Below are positions 50,140 through 62,167 of a stretch of DNA of 64,000 nucleotides, piece after piece. The stretch covers positions 1,860,001 through 1,924,000 of the forward strand of contig JACGCN010000006.1 of assembly GCA_014905825.1 (NCBI GenBank), given 5' to 3'. The notes under the pieces were generated by a model. That model saw only the letters and a list, made by a program, of their open reading frames with translations, did not search any database and had not been told where the DNA came from. Source of the stretch: Lyophyllum atratum (lineage: Eukaryota; Basidiomycota; Agaricomycetes; Agaricales; Lyophyllaceae). Both the position numbers and the translations under genes were made by a program. Position 1 is the stretch's first letter. Every line of letters starts with the position of its first letter.

Positions 50140-51550
50140 AGTAGTGGTAGCGGTTATGCAGAGCGTACTGCAAACAGACATCAACGGAGATTTATCCCAA
50201 TTCGGACATGGATCCTTCAAAACGTTGACTCGGACTCGGACTCAGCTTCAACTCCAGTCGCATCTAGTTGCCTCTTGTCGCGCTACCTTTTTTTCTGAGC
50301 GACCTAGAAGGACTGGCAGAGCAGAAGCAATCAACTAATCTCCCCGCGACGTCGTTGCATTCTGGTGAAATTGTACTTGATCTGCCTCAGCAACCTCAGG
50401 CTCAAAACAACAAATACTAATCTGTGCGTTCCTTTCAGCGGGCATTTAATCTGCCAAGGTTAATCATAGGAAGTATCTGCCCACGATATTCGTCGACAAT
50501 CATAGATCTACAGACCGCTTTGAAGCGCGTCACCGGACAAAATAAATCTTGACAATGAAACTTCTACATTCGACCTGACGACGGCTGTTTTCGTCTTGAG
50601 GTCATGAATCTTGCACTTACCCACGCCTCACTTTGATGTTGTTGTAAGGCTTTGACGTTGCAACTTGCGCTGGCTTCGTTGACACCGGGGACACGGCGGA
50701 CTGGCGGGGAGGTGGCAGTGCCCGTGTCCCGGGACCGGAGCGAGGGAATCGGCGCGTCCTCGTCGTTTCTGACCGCGAGAGGGCCTGGGACGGTGAACGG
50801 TCGGGGGAAGGGCTTCTGATGGTCGGATCGCGTGTACTCTCGATTTTCTCAATACTTACAGCATTCTGTTTTGATGGACGTGCGGGCTAACGGGACGCGA
50901 GTATGTAGCCCTTTCCCTGAGTCGCCGAAATTTCTTTGCCAAATTCAAAGCACTCGGATTGTTCAAAACTTCCGAAACTGCACATGAATACATACACAGG
51001 CTACATATATACACGATCCCGAAATTTCATGGCGCAAAGTTGGCTACCGTGAAACACCCTATTGACGATCAACCTGGCAGTGAGTTCATGACAAAGAAAT
51101 TCCGGTTGCTTTGACCGTTTAGGAAATACCTCTCACGGGGTTTTGGGTGTCTTGCTCTGCCTCAAATGCCGGCACTATCAGGAAGGTTGCAGGTCACACT
51201 CAATGTTAGTCCCATGTTGCTGCTCAAAGTTCAAATTATGTGCGATCAACGAGAGAATGCGAGCCTCGAAAATCAAAAATTACGATGAAAGTCAAAGTGG
51301 AGCGTGGGTAAGTTCAAGTTTGAAAAATGCAAGTCAAGATTTGGTCTGGCAACAGCCCAAGTCAAAGTTTCAAACATCTAATATTTTTGTCCGGTGAGGC
51401 CCTTCATAGACCGCGTCCAAGCACCAACGAAGAGCTCTACTCTCTGTGGATAAACGCGGCGGTCTGCGAGACCGACGTCGCTGTATCATATACAACTTAA
51501 CCACTCGACATTTTGGTGCCTCTCGAGAACTGGTCCAAACACTCTGAATA
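50140..51550. other. Intergenic, 1.4 kb
   Basis: No supported gene. It includes a possible small element with imperfect terminal inverted repeats (50925-51105) and, at 51220-51380, a scatter of CAAAGT/AAGTCAAG motifs. Confidence 0.4.
50925..51105. mobile_element. Candidate MITE-like element
   Basis: A 16-bp left arm at 50925-50940 and right arm at 51090-51105 are inverted repeats with 14 of 16 positions complementary. The 181-bp span is AT-rich and non-coding. No clear target-site duplication is visible, so this is tentative. Confidence 0.3.
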
Positions 51551-52892
51551 ATGCACAATCCTCGTGGCCAGCCCCATTACCCTCACACCAATGCTACACT
51601 ACATTCTTCCTCCTACGAAATGAATGACTCCGAACCTTTCTTTAAAGCTTTGAAATCTTTTCGAAGTCGGTTCTCAAGGGTCTCGAGTGACACCCCGGAC
51701 CTTTTCCTGCCATTCATACGAGACGAGCAGCCGGCACTCGAAGATTCTGCAACTTTATCCCAAGTTCCAATCATTGCAAATACCTCTACTACATGCGCAT
51801 CTACTAGGCCTACTCCATTGAACGTAGCCTCCGCCTGCGCCCGTGCCTCTGCCTGTGCCTCTACCTCTGCCTGTGCCTCTACCTCTGCCTGTGCCTCTAC
51901 CTCTGCGTCTGCATCTGCCTCTCCAGCTGCCCTCACGAATCTTTCTCACCATGTGCTCTCACTCAACTTTCATGGTGAAGAGCTAACATACGATCTCAAG
52001 TCTCTCGAAGATGATCCACTACCAATCATAATACTGTTAAAGGCGACGCTGAGCGAACGTGGCAACTGGATGATGGTCGGTGCTCATTATCGCCGTTTAG
52101 GGAACGCCTGCGCTGCCATCGCTGTGGCCGAACATATGATTACATGTGAGCACGCCACACGCCACATGTCTTATCCATTCGATTTAACAACGCGTGCAAA
52201 AAGTCATGACTGAACAAGGGTTTGCGGAGGACAGTCTTAGACCAGCCTTTATCCTTCTGGCAGGCTGCGAGACCGATCTCGCTAAGCGCGCAAAAATGAC
52301 ACAGCCCAACGATGCCGAGGAACACTATAAAAAGTCTCAGGCGTGGCTACAAAGGGCTCATGGCGAATTTGAGGCCGCAACGACTCCGATGGGCAAACAG
52401 AGGGTAACCTCGTCCATTCCACGACATCCCCGCTCTCGATATCCGCCTAAAGCGCGCCCTTATAGTGCCCCATTGCTTACTCCGAAGTGTAACGCTATGC
52501 CTCCCGAAGGATCTGCTCGTGAAATACACCTGGAACATGAAATTCAATCACTGCTTAACGAACGAAAGGAACAATCTCTAATTCTCGCCGAAGCTCGAGC
52601 TGCTAAACGTAAGCTGGAGGACGATTTCATGTATGAATGTGATGGACGGCGTCGGCTGCTGCGGAAATACGATGATCTGCAAAAGGAACTCGCGACAGCA
52701 CGAAAAATGGAGGACTATGCTCTGAGCCAAGTCAAGAGGGAAGTGGAGATCCGCAGAAAGGCTGAAGAGAACGCACGCACGGAGAAGGAGATGCGGCTGG
52801 AGATTCAGAGGCTCCTCGAGCAGAATGCTTCTCCGCCCTTCGTTAAGATCGCTAACACCATAAAGACGGACGAAATGCCCGTCTCCCTGTAA
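51551..52892 (+). CDS. Unrecognised protein with C-terminal coiled coil
   Basis: Two exons, 51551-52145 and 52204-52892, give 427 residues. A variable N-terminus contains an 18-bp-period tandem array encoding CASTSA (51840-51915). Then comes a conserved-looking helical block from about residue 135 (HHVLSLNFHGEELTYDLKSL, ATLSERGNWMMVGAHYRRLG, then VMTEQGFAEDSLRPAFILLA and CETDLAKRAKM) that resembles a domain recurring in basidiomycete hypothetical proteins, possibly TPR-like. The last 120 residues are a long charged coiled coil (LEDDFMYECDGRRRLLRKYD and on to EIQRLLEQNA). No enzyme motif. A scaffold role would be a guess. Confidence 0.75.
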
Positions 52893-53203
52893 TATATTCC
52901 AAGGCCACCCAAGCATATAGTTGACTCAGCTGCATCACATTTAGACATTTTTTGTACGTACTCGTATAAGAGCAGACCTGACCCGACGATCTTAGACTTC
53001 TTCATGTGATGGAACCCTAATAGGGAAACTATACAGTTCTTCGGATGAGCCGAAGCCGCAAGGCGCAAACCTTGAATTTTGATACCCACAACAAGTACAA
53101 ACACACGTTCGCCAGGTGAGTTCTGTGTGCAGCGTGCTGCTCGGCGACATCGCGCTAATCCACTAACAGCCCTCGCGGTCCTCCAAGCCCTCAAGACTCC
53201 ACC
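52893..53203. other. Intergenic, 311 bp, RPS5 promoter
   Basis: Holds the RPS5 promoter and leader. An AACCCTAATAGGGAA segment at 53014-53028 resembles ribosomal-protein promoter boxes with telomere-like AACCCTA; this is only a resemblance. Confidence 0.4.
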
Positions 53204-54088
53204 ATGGCTGCCGTTACCACCCTCCCCAAGGAGATCTCAAAACTCGGTGCTGAAATCAAGCTCTTCGGAAAGTGGGACACCCAGGAGTGAGCTTTGATCT
53301 TGCATGTAGCACTGAACCTTTGGCTCATCTTTTCCGCAGTGTCGAAGTGAAGGACATCTCCCTGACCGACTACATCCAAGTCCGCCATGCGGTCTACCTC
53401 CCCCACACTGCTGGCCGTTACGCCAAGAAGCAGTTCAAGAAGGCCCAGATGCCCATTGTTGAGCGATTGGTGGACAGGTGCGTAGTCTCATCGCGCACAG
53501 TCCGAGCCTCTCACCGATATGCCACAGCCTGATGATGAAGGGCCGCAACAACGGCAAGAAACTCCTAGCCGTCCGCATCGTGGCCCATGCTTTCGAGATC
53601 ATCCACCTCCTTACCGACCAAAACCCCATCCAAGTATGCATGCGCACGACTCCTTCCGTATATCCCTCCCTGACCGCTTCTCCCCCAGGTCCTCGTTGAT
53701 GCTATTGTGAACACTGGCCCCAGGGAAGACTCCACACGTATTGGTTCGCAAGGTACCGTCCGCCGCCAGGCCGTCGATGTGTCCCCTCTGCGACGAGTCA
53801 ACCAGTCGATCGCTCTTATCACCGTCGGAGTAAGTTCAGGATTTCCGCATACCCAGCATAGGACAAAAAATGACAATTATTCTTTTCAGACCCGTGAATC
53901 GGCTTTCCGTAACATCAAGTCGATCGCTGAGTGCCTGGCTGACGAGCTGATCAACGCTGCCAAGGGTTCATCCAACTCTTATGCCATCAAGGTTAGTCCC
54001 TCGCCACACACTCACCTGAGCTACCGGCGATCTAACTTTTCAATAGAAAAAGGACGAGCTCGAGCGGGTGGCCAAGTCCAATCGGTGA
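53204..54088 (+). CDS. RPS5: 40S ribosomal protein S5 (uS7)
   Basis: Small-subunit head protein near the mRNA exit channel. Six exons, 53204-53286, 53340-53477, 53528-53633, 53689-53829, 53890-53991 and 54047-54088, join to 203 residues with no frame break. Diagnostic segments: [91 protein letters not shown] and a C-terminal [13 protein letters not shown]. Its intact frame across six exons shows that indels do not hit every gene here. Confidence 0.97.
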
Positions 54089-55149
54089 TCTCTGGTGCTT
54101 CTATTTTGTGTGGTAGGGTACACGACGAGAAAAGGAGAGCATCGTTTTTGGTGGTGTACTTGCGTTTCTGCCCAAGTAATTCTGTTCTCCCGCAATTGTG
54201 ACGTTTATGCACATGCTTTACATGCTCTCCCTCATATTTTATGCACTACACCCAAAATGTATGCCCATCGTGCCCGCCATCATCTCGGGACGTGCGAGAA
54301 CCCGAAAATTTTAGATCGGACCGCTATGATTCGACTAGGGTCTTAATATGCCGCATAGGAATCGTCGGTCGAGGTATTCTTATGCCGGTGTGGTTCAGCT
54401 CAGGTTGAGCGCTCAGCTTGGGCCTTCAATTGTCCCTATGATCGTCTGGGGAATGTAGTTAAACTTGATCTGATGGTTTGATATTCCATTGTATTGTTCC
54501 AGACTCCCTGTCAGCTGTGTGCTTTGCGTTCGTAATACAAAAATATAGGTGATAAAAACAACAGGCACCGTTTCCACAATAAGTATGGACAAGAAAATGA
54601 CAAGGGAAGACGGCAAATGTTATGGGGATGCTGATGAAGGGGATATAATGAAGCACTGGGGGGAATATAGTATACTAAAATGTATGTTATGAAGAATGGG
54701 TAATGATGCTATCCACAAGAATTGAAGCGTGAAGGTGCCGGAGGAAAGCGTGAGCGATCAATGATAATAAATGGAAGGATGCCGTGATCTTCGTGGTCAA
54801 TGTTCACGAAGAGCGGTGATATCGATCCTGATGAGGATGATGGAAGGTCACATTTTGCGAGATGCCGGTCTAAGGCGACACCGGGAATGAAGGGCAAGGG
54901 CTAGCTCCGGAGTTCTAATGATGCCCTAGAATATATGGATATCCGTGGGATGGACTATAGGGGCAGAGGGAGATGGGCAACAGCTAGCCTGGGCTCTCGT
55001 GGACGTGGTATGTTGCCTAATAGCGAGGCATCTGCAGTACTGATAGTGTCGCATATCTTCTAGAGTAAGCTGCAAGACCAGGGGAAGGGTAGTGGTGGTG
55101 AATCCGGTAGCTTCGATATCGATAGTCTCAGGTAGAACTGGGGTATTAA
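54089..55149. other. Intergenic, 1.06 kb, convergent 3' ends
   Basis: 3' flanks of RPS5 and of the minus-strand gene beyond. AT-rich parts at 54480-54720; no gene or RNA recognised. Confidence 0.4.
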
Positions 55150-56821
55150 TTATCGCTGCATAGAGACCGCCGACGCAGTCGGTTTCGCAGAGTATCCATT
55201 GGGAGTATTTCCGTGCGGCGTCGATCCTGGCCGATGCTGAGGCAGTCCTTGCGCCGCAGGTGGTGCGTTGGCAGCCGCTTGTTCGGGTTTCGGCTTCGGA
55301 ACAACCCCATCCAGGCCTCGATATCCGTAGGCCTTACCAAACTCCTTTATCATCGCCTTTCCCAGCAGGCACACCCATCCTAAACCCTCACCGGTAATAC
55401 TTTGCCCTGGCCAATAGAGCTCGCCTTCTTCATCTTCGAAGTCAGGCTCGTGCTCTTCGGTGGGCGACAAGCTCGTGTAGATCAAACGGGCAAAGGTGGT
55501 GGGGAAGAAGCGAACCAAGGTCGTAAGGTTGAGGAGCCCCTGGGAGTTAATCATACAGTACGAAGCGGCAGTAGTCCCAGAAGTCTGTTCTTTCAGGTTC
55601 TGCACGAACTGTACACTGACGTCAGACATGGAAGAAAGCATGGCGTCCATGATATGCGCGGGTATAGGGGCATCTTTGTAGCGCTCTGGCAGCATTTTGT
55701 CACGGATGAGGGTTTGGCCAGGGTGATGCGGCGGTCGTTGTGTAGTAGACGCCGCTGGGGCCGAGGTGAGGGGATTCGGGGTTCCCGAATCACGAGTAGT
55801 TGGAGTGGAGTTGGCACTATTTGCCGGTGCAATGCTTGCAGGAGATGGGAGCATTGGAGGGGTCGCTTGCGATTTTGGAGCCAAAAGACCGAGATTTAAT
55901 TCGGCTGTCTGCTCGGCTTTGGTGGCGGCCTTGTCAACTTCCATCTTTAATTCGTCATAGAGCTTGGTGACTTCCTTTTCGAAATGCGTATTCGCCATGT
56001 ACGTTAGTTTGCGAACGTGAATGAACCCCTCAATCAGGTAACTGTAGATGTGATGAGAGGCCGCTCGCAGGCAAATTTGCACTGGTCACTTACATGAGGC
56101 CAATAAATGCCTTTTCCGCATCGGTCATGCCCTCTTCCTCCGCTAGCCATTTCCCTTTACACCAAGCCAGGAACGCTTCAATCGTACTCCAGGAGGCCCT
56201 ATAGCATACCTTCTTGCCGTAGTCCTTGTTCCAGAGTGCGTAGGTGAAAGATATGAGAGCATCGACGAGTTCGATGCGAGCAATCGTACCACCGTGCTTA
56301 TGGTACATGGAGTTGGGAGGAGGCGGGTCTGAGAGAGGTCGGTATTCCCTGTGGGTGATGGGGTACGTGGACCAGAAACGGGCATCACCAGAGTACTTGA
56401 GCTTGCGACCTTCGTTGTGGTACTTGTCGTGCAGTATATCATGATGCCGGGAGTCGGTCTTTCCTCGCTTAGGTCGTCTGATCGGAACCCCGTTGGGCGG
56501 TATAGCGACGCTAGGGCCAACAGGCAGTCGCGAGGAAGAGGCTACGGGAAGCTCCTCACGGACCTCGCCGTCCTCACAGGGCTCGTTACGGGATATGTGG
56601 ACGGGGACGCGGTTGGGGATTCGGAGATGCTGTGGATGGGGGTGTGATAACGAATGCGAGTGCTTGTGCTGATGGGGAGGGCGGTCGGAGAGGACAGAGT
56701 TTGTCCTAGGACGCTTATAGTGCTCCGAGTCTGTGCGTGGTGCATCGTACTTGCGTTTGATGGGGGGCGCCGGGGAATTGGAACGAGAAACGGGCGGTGA
56801 CGGGGGCAGGGTTGGGGGCAA
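55150..56821 (-). CDS. Unrecognised Pro/Ser-rich nuclear-type protein
   Basis: Two exons are clear, 55150-56041 and 56094-56821, joined by a 52-nt intron. The true start is probably in an upstream exon (an ATG at 57038, MRPSDSSAHRPPALKK, is a candidate), because the left frame opens on a non-ATG codon after a splice-acceptor-like CTACAG. A basic N-terminus (IKRKYDAPRTDSEHYKRPR, PIRRPKRGKTDSRHHD) precedes a folded central region (ARFWSTYPITHREYRPL, GTIARIELVDALISFTYALW, STIEAFLAWCKGKWLAEEEG). The second exon has two helical segments (FIHVRKLTYMANTHFEKEV, IMDAMLSSMSDVSVQFVQNL) and ends in a disordered tail. I do not recognise the family. Confidence 0.7.
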
Positions 56822-57038
56822 TGGGGTGTGGAGAGGACCGATGATCTGTAGAGGGGTCAGAGACGATGTGGCGGGGGAGATTAGGGGAAATTAGAACCTC
56901 GAGACTCTTGAGAAGCTGGTCCCTTGTCCAGGTGCTGTGAAGGGGGGTGAGTGGGAGGGAGAGGAGAGGAGAAGGGGGTTGTGGTCACCGTTTCTTGAGG
57001 GCGGGGGGGCGATGAGCGGAGGAGTCAGAGGGACGCAT

Positions 57039-58925
57039 TGGTGGTGGTGGGAGAACAAGGTGCGATGGGACAGTCTGAGTGAAGAGGGTGTCGCAAACCA
57101 GTCCAAACTTGTGACTTGAGGCTGGCCCGGCATGGCCCCTCGGCTAACCACTCGGTGTCTGTACAGCGCTTGCTCTCCGACATTCCACCCACACTTTCAA
57201 ACCGAAGATGCCCCGCAATCTGGGGCATTCCAATATGCTTCCATTCACCCCCCCTCTTGGCCACGAATCCTCTGCAACTAGCCCAACCCATGCTTTTCGG
57301 CCTTCTCTCGTTCTATTACAATACGCATCCTAAATAAGCATAGTAGCCGCTAGCTGTGGCCTTTGAGCTCTGCCGACCTTGTCTACCCAACCACAACCTG
57401 CATCGCCTCCCTTCCCATTGTCCTACACCTGTTTCAGCCCTGGCCTGTGTGGCCAAGATCTAACCGACTGCATTCAGGAACAATACAATGAAAAATAAAT
57501 TCCGGTCCGCTGGTAACAGACCCGATCGATTGCCTTACGTAACATCGTCTCACCTCCCCCACTCTCCTTCTGAGAGCATGCGTCACAGAGACAGCATCCA
57601 CCCCACCATGTGCCATTCCGTGACGCTATCAGCACCCACATGGCATTATTCTCAAGAGAACGTCTAATACCCCGCCACGGGGAACGAGTCCCATCCCCCC
57701 ATGCCTCGCATCTAGTCACCGGGCACAATTCAATCAAGTCAAAAACTCGGATCCAGTTCGTGAGCGAGCATTCGACAACCTAAATGAGCACCGACTATGA
57801 GCAAAGTATCCAAATCCAGCAATGCACCAGATGCATATGAAGTAGGTCCATCAGTGTTACACTTGACAGCTTCCGATCGACTCGACGTACAAGTCGAAAT
57901 CTTTCCAGGAAGGTCCGAGAACGATAAGGCCATTGTACCTGCTGCTGCTGAACGTCCCCCGAACTGAGCTGCACCACGTTCATCGCGACTGCGATAGAAA
58001 CATCCATGGTCAGTCAGTCGAACGCAAATCTCGGCGGAGGATCAACAGCGTCCGCCGACCATGTCGGATGGTCCACCAAAGGTCCGAGACCTGTCCTGTT
58101 TTGATCTACATCGCCTGTCATTGATGCCAAAATGCTCAAGGTCACGGAGCCACGGATTTCGTATCTACGTCGAGGGAGGAGTGAGAATTGATGTGCGGAC
58201 TAGTATATAGTAGACTCACCCTTCTCCTCCTAAAGAGCGAAGATCGACCAAGTCCGGCCGAACACTGGGAATTCCGTGGACATGATGAATACAATGCGTT
58301 AAAATGACATAGGCATGTCACTAGAGACTCCAATTTTCTCGAACAGGGCCAGGAGGTGCGTGTGCATCCAAATTCATACATCAGAGATGGCTGCCCGACC
58401 ATCCTTCGTCAAATGACCAGTGCAAATTAAGAGTTTCACCCGCCCAAAGATCGTCAGAGCCGTCGGAGGCGAGTGACATGATGGATCTTGAAATGTTCAC
58501 GAAACGTAGGCGAAGATAAGGAACTACAGTAACAGTTGGGCTGGCAGTTGGGAAGAGGCAAAAGTTGAACTCGTGACAGAATTTCGCCAACGATCACGTC
58601 CACGTGATTGGTCACGTTGCAATTCCTTCAAAAACGACGCGACGCGTACGCAGAAGTAATGATATAGTCGAGGCGAGCAATCGTCATTCCGTGCCAAGAG
58701 GTCTATATATGATAATACATCGGTTGTACAACGATATGAATGGCGGGACCGAGTGATGGTATCCTATATAGTACAACAAAACCAAGATTCGATCCAAGAT
58801 GGTGGGGAGAGACCACGAGAATCTACATAATTCAAGAATTCCTTCCACTTCCCTCTGTATCCAAAATAAAACAGAGATAAAATAAAAATACAAACGAGCC
58901 TTTTCATGAATTTCTTTCTGCGCAT
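57039..58925. other. Mostly non-coding, possible minus-strand gene
   Basis: No gene is firmly supported over 1.9 kb. On the minus strand between about 58590 and 57739, several short frames read like protein (LWAGETLNLHWSFDEGW, SLFRRRR next to GTGAGT, then LLDLDTLLIVGAHLGCRML), but stops separate them and I could not join them with consensus splice sites. Confidence 0.3.
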
Positions 58926-60354
58926 TCATTTTGCGGCTCTTCTCCTGTCACGACGTTTGGGCGGCTGACTCGCGCCTTTACTCTGATCGAGCGTGCTACG
59001 CGCCTTGTTGGCACGTCCGCGAGTTACCATCCCGGATGGTGACTCGTGCTCTGCCTTCCCATCAACCTCTTCGGAGTCGGACACAGAGTGATCAACTTTG
59101 ATTGTGTCTTCGGCTCCTCCACATACGATACGGTCCTCGACGGCGGTGATATTCGACAAGACTGATACCGATCGCCGTTCGTCGGTGGATACAAGGGTCT
59201 GTGATGAGGCCTGTGAGAAGGATCTGTTACGGGTGTGTGATATCGTGGATGTGGACGTGATAAGACCTGACACTGGGCTAGGTGACGCTGCTCCGGGTAG
59301 TGTTAACGGATCAGGCGTGGAGGATGATTGGCGTGCATTGGGTTTCTGATGGGAAGGTTTGCGTTGCGCAGAGGCAGAGCTTTGAATCGGGGAGATGGTG
59401 TGTTCCGGAGGTGAGCCCAGTTGGGATATAGCCCGGAGCGTGTTGGTATCCTCAGTAGGGAGTGAGATGGTGGTTGAGGCGGGAGAGGCTTCGGAAAGGA
59501 TGAAGTCATTGGAATTGAGTTTCGCGGGTTCTGGGGTTGCAACGGTCCTTGATCTGACATTCCGCGTCGATCTCGTCTTGGATCGTTTCGGACGGGGTTC
59601 AGAATCGTCCTCATCTTCTGGCATATCGAGGAACTCGGTCTGCTCCACTTGCTGGACTTTTCGCTTTCTCAGGTTCATCGGTGGTGACGGGACCTTGGAA
59701 GGGTTCAACATATGGTACCAATCTTTGTCCGTTGGTAGTGATGAGGAGCCATGAAGCCCGGATAGGATGAAGAGGTATTCAGGAATGCCATTCCACGCTA
59801 CTTTCGAACGGAACAGTTGGGGGGAACGCACTAGAACATCAATAGGTTAGATATAAGACAAGATGGTGGCGTGAACCACACATACGAGCAATGCGATTCA
59901 CAACCGTAGCCGTTTGATACTTCTTCTCGTCACTCCAAAACATCCAGTGTACAGGGTCGTTCTTGTTGTAAAAGACGTCTAGTGCGGCAATGACGAATAT
60001 AAGCTCAGAAGGCGGCACAGGGAGGCTCATGAGTTGGCGCGCAACTGCCAGAAAGTCTTGGACGGCCGGATAGGCAGAGGACAGGACACGGTCGGTGCCA
60101 TTGAACCACACGCCAGGGTCTATCTCCTCCCACACTGGAACTGGCGTCGAGTACTCGGAGGTGGTCTGATCAACAGAGGGACTAGATGGTGCGGTGAAGT
60201 AGGGTGGCGGGACTCTCGTTGTGGGCGGAACCATAGGCCTGGGAGGTGTGGAACGGAGATCTGAGGTCGGGAAGGAGAAGGGGCCCAAGGAAGGGGACGA
60301 AGAATCGTGTGCTGGGGGATGGGATGGTGAGGCTACAGTGGTGGGGTGATACAT
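58926..60354 (-). CDS. Unrecognised protein, folded N-terminus, disordered tail
   Basis: Exons 58926-59830 and 59886-60354 join to 457 residues from the ATG at 60354 (MYHPTTVASPSHPPAHD). A proline-rich start leads to a likely folded part, residues 85-200 (ELIFVIAALDVFYNKNDPVH, WSDEKKYQTATVVNRIA, WNGIPEYLFILSGLHG). The remainder is Ser/Thr/Pro-rich with basic clusters (MNLRKRKVQQ, PRPKRSKTRST) and ends PPKRRDRRRAAK, which look like nuclear localisation signals. No known family recognised. Confidence 0.7.
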
Positions 60355-60802
60355 GGTACAGATGATTGTGCAAAGTGCACGATAGAGGCTGATTGGTCTG
60401 CCGAGAGTGGTGGATGAGGAATACAACGGTGGGGCTTAGGAGATGGACGTGGTTGAGGATGAAGAGGGTGATATCGCTTTGATAGGTGTGCTGTAGGGTT
60501 ATAAAGAAGCGAACGCCTTGCGCCAAAGCATGGCCTCTGCAGTCATGTCATATTTCCATTTCCGTCCGAGTTTACATCGGCTGTTGTGTGGGAAGTACAG
60601 GTGCGATCACTCAGATGCCTCCGTTTGTTCTTTTCTTGTCTTTTGTAGACCCTCGGTGCTGCCATACAACAACGCAGGGCTATGTCTATAGCTACTTCTC
60701 GCCTTTGACGACTCCAATTTTTGGTTTCATCGTCTGCCTCATGTTGTCTTCACAGTTCAGGTCTGGCATCAGATTACTTGGCATGTGGCTTGTTAGATCA
60801 TC
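60355..60802. other. Intergenic, 448 bp
   Basis: Promoter of the preceding minus-strand gene and 3' flank of TEN1. No gene seen. Confidence 0.35.
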
Positions 60803-61569
60803 TTATCTCAGATCTACAACCCATGCCCGATCCCGTTCAATCATCCCGGTCCGCAATGGGTCCAATCTCCTTACTCGACTGTAGCTCAAAATTTCTAGCC
60901 ATGATACTACGACCATATACTCAACTTGAGCAGCTGTGGGTACTAACATCTTTACCGACCAGCATTCGGGGACGCAGTGTGGTACCCCGCGGAAACGTCG
61001 GAAACCTCGCGTTCGCCCAACGTGAGTATGCGACCTGCACAGCGCTTCATTTATAACCGTTCTCTCTCTTCGATCGCCATGTTCCATAAATCCATGTCTA
61101 TGTCCGGAGCTCGTTCCACTAAAACCGCGCGAATCACGAGTTTGGGGTCTAGGGCATGAGCGGCAGCGTACGTCGGCAGAGTCGGGATTGGAAGTTCTTC
61201 CTTCGTGCATGAATGAAATTCTGATCAATGACGGATATTAACTCATGCTGGTAAGTACGTACAGGAGATGACTCGAGGTGACCGATGACCCTGATCGTAC
61301 CAAGATGGTCTCTCACCCAAGAGCCAGACCAATGGTCTACGCAAAGGGAGACATCGACAAGTATTGCTCGATCCCCTTCGAGCAACAAAATGAAACCCGT
61401 GTTACTGTCGTATGAAAGAAGGCTGAGGAGTGGGTAAGAAAGAAATTCAGTGCATTCCTGTATGTCGAAACCATACTCACCGCCCCACCAGACGCAGCTT
61501 TTGGCCTATCTGAGATTCATTAACAGAACGCAACCTGATTACGATGGCTGGGTCTGTCTGCTGAGACAT
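60803..61569 (-). CDS. TEN1: CST-complex telomere protein TEN1
   Basis: Small OB-fold subunit that binds Stn1 at telomeres. From the ATG at 61569 (MSQQTDPAIVIRLRSVNES) exon 1 ends at a GTGAGT near 61477; it continues GQKLRLVGRLLSYDSNTG across the intron, then ILLLEGDRAILVDVSLCVD, WVRDHLGTIRVIGHLESS. A second intron of about 63 nt gives EELPIPTLPTYAAAHALDPK, LVIRAVLVERAPDIDMDLW and NMAIEERTVINEALCR. The strand-order motif GxxLRxxGRLLSYD, followed by DVSLC and VIGHLE, is how I recognise fungal Ten1. The frame stays open to 60803, but family members usually stop soon after the IEER segment, so the last 80 codons may be wrong (a missed intron near 61040). Confidence 0.75.
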
Positions 61570-62167
61570 TTTCACTACAACGTTCACCTCAGCATGCAGA
61601 CTCAACAACCTTGCACTAATTTTGTTGCTTCAGTGATTATTATTAAAGCATTACGAGTCCACCGCTTTTTCTCATGATCTTATCTTATCTTTTAACACAG
61701 CCACCAACCATTCTGTTCCGACATCGCAACGCTAACCTGATCCCCAGTGTATCTCGTTACTATTTGCTATACTACGTTTGCGCCTCTGAGGACCTCTCTC
61801 TCTACCTCCTGCATTGTGACGCGACTGCCGTATCTCGACAAGCTCTTTGATGATATTCTTGTAAAACAATGAATGCTGGCAGCGAAGCCTGAACAGACCC
61901 TAACATCCTCTCGTCTACTCGGTGGACGCCGGTAATCCCGGGAAGTCTCTCGGTGGTGTACATTCTAAACGGACCCCTATAGAGCTCCGCTTGCACCGGA
62001 CAATAAGTACTCCGGGATGGCAATCGAAAAGATATCGAAAACTCGATACCGGCCGATTAAACGTCCCTCTCGTTGAATGGCAAGGTCCTATCTAAATAAT
62101 CCGAGCAAACCTCTTCTCGGTGGTTCTAGGGCGTGCATAGAGAGGATCCATACGCTGATAATGAACA
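61570..62167. other. Intergenic, 598 bp
   Basis: TEN1 promoter and the 3' flank of the next minus-strand gene. No gene supported. Confidence 0.35.

Noticed and set aside
50628..50852. Arg/Pro-rich frame on the minus strand
   Set aside because: GC-rich low-complexity shadow with no domain.
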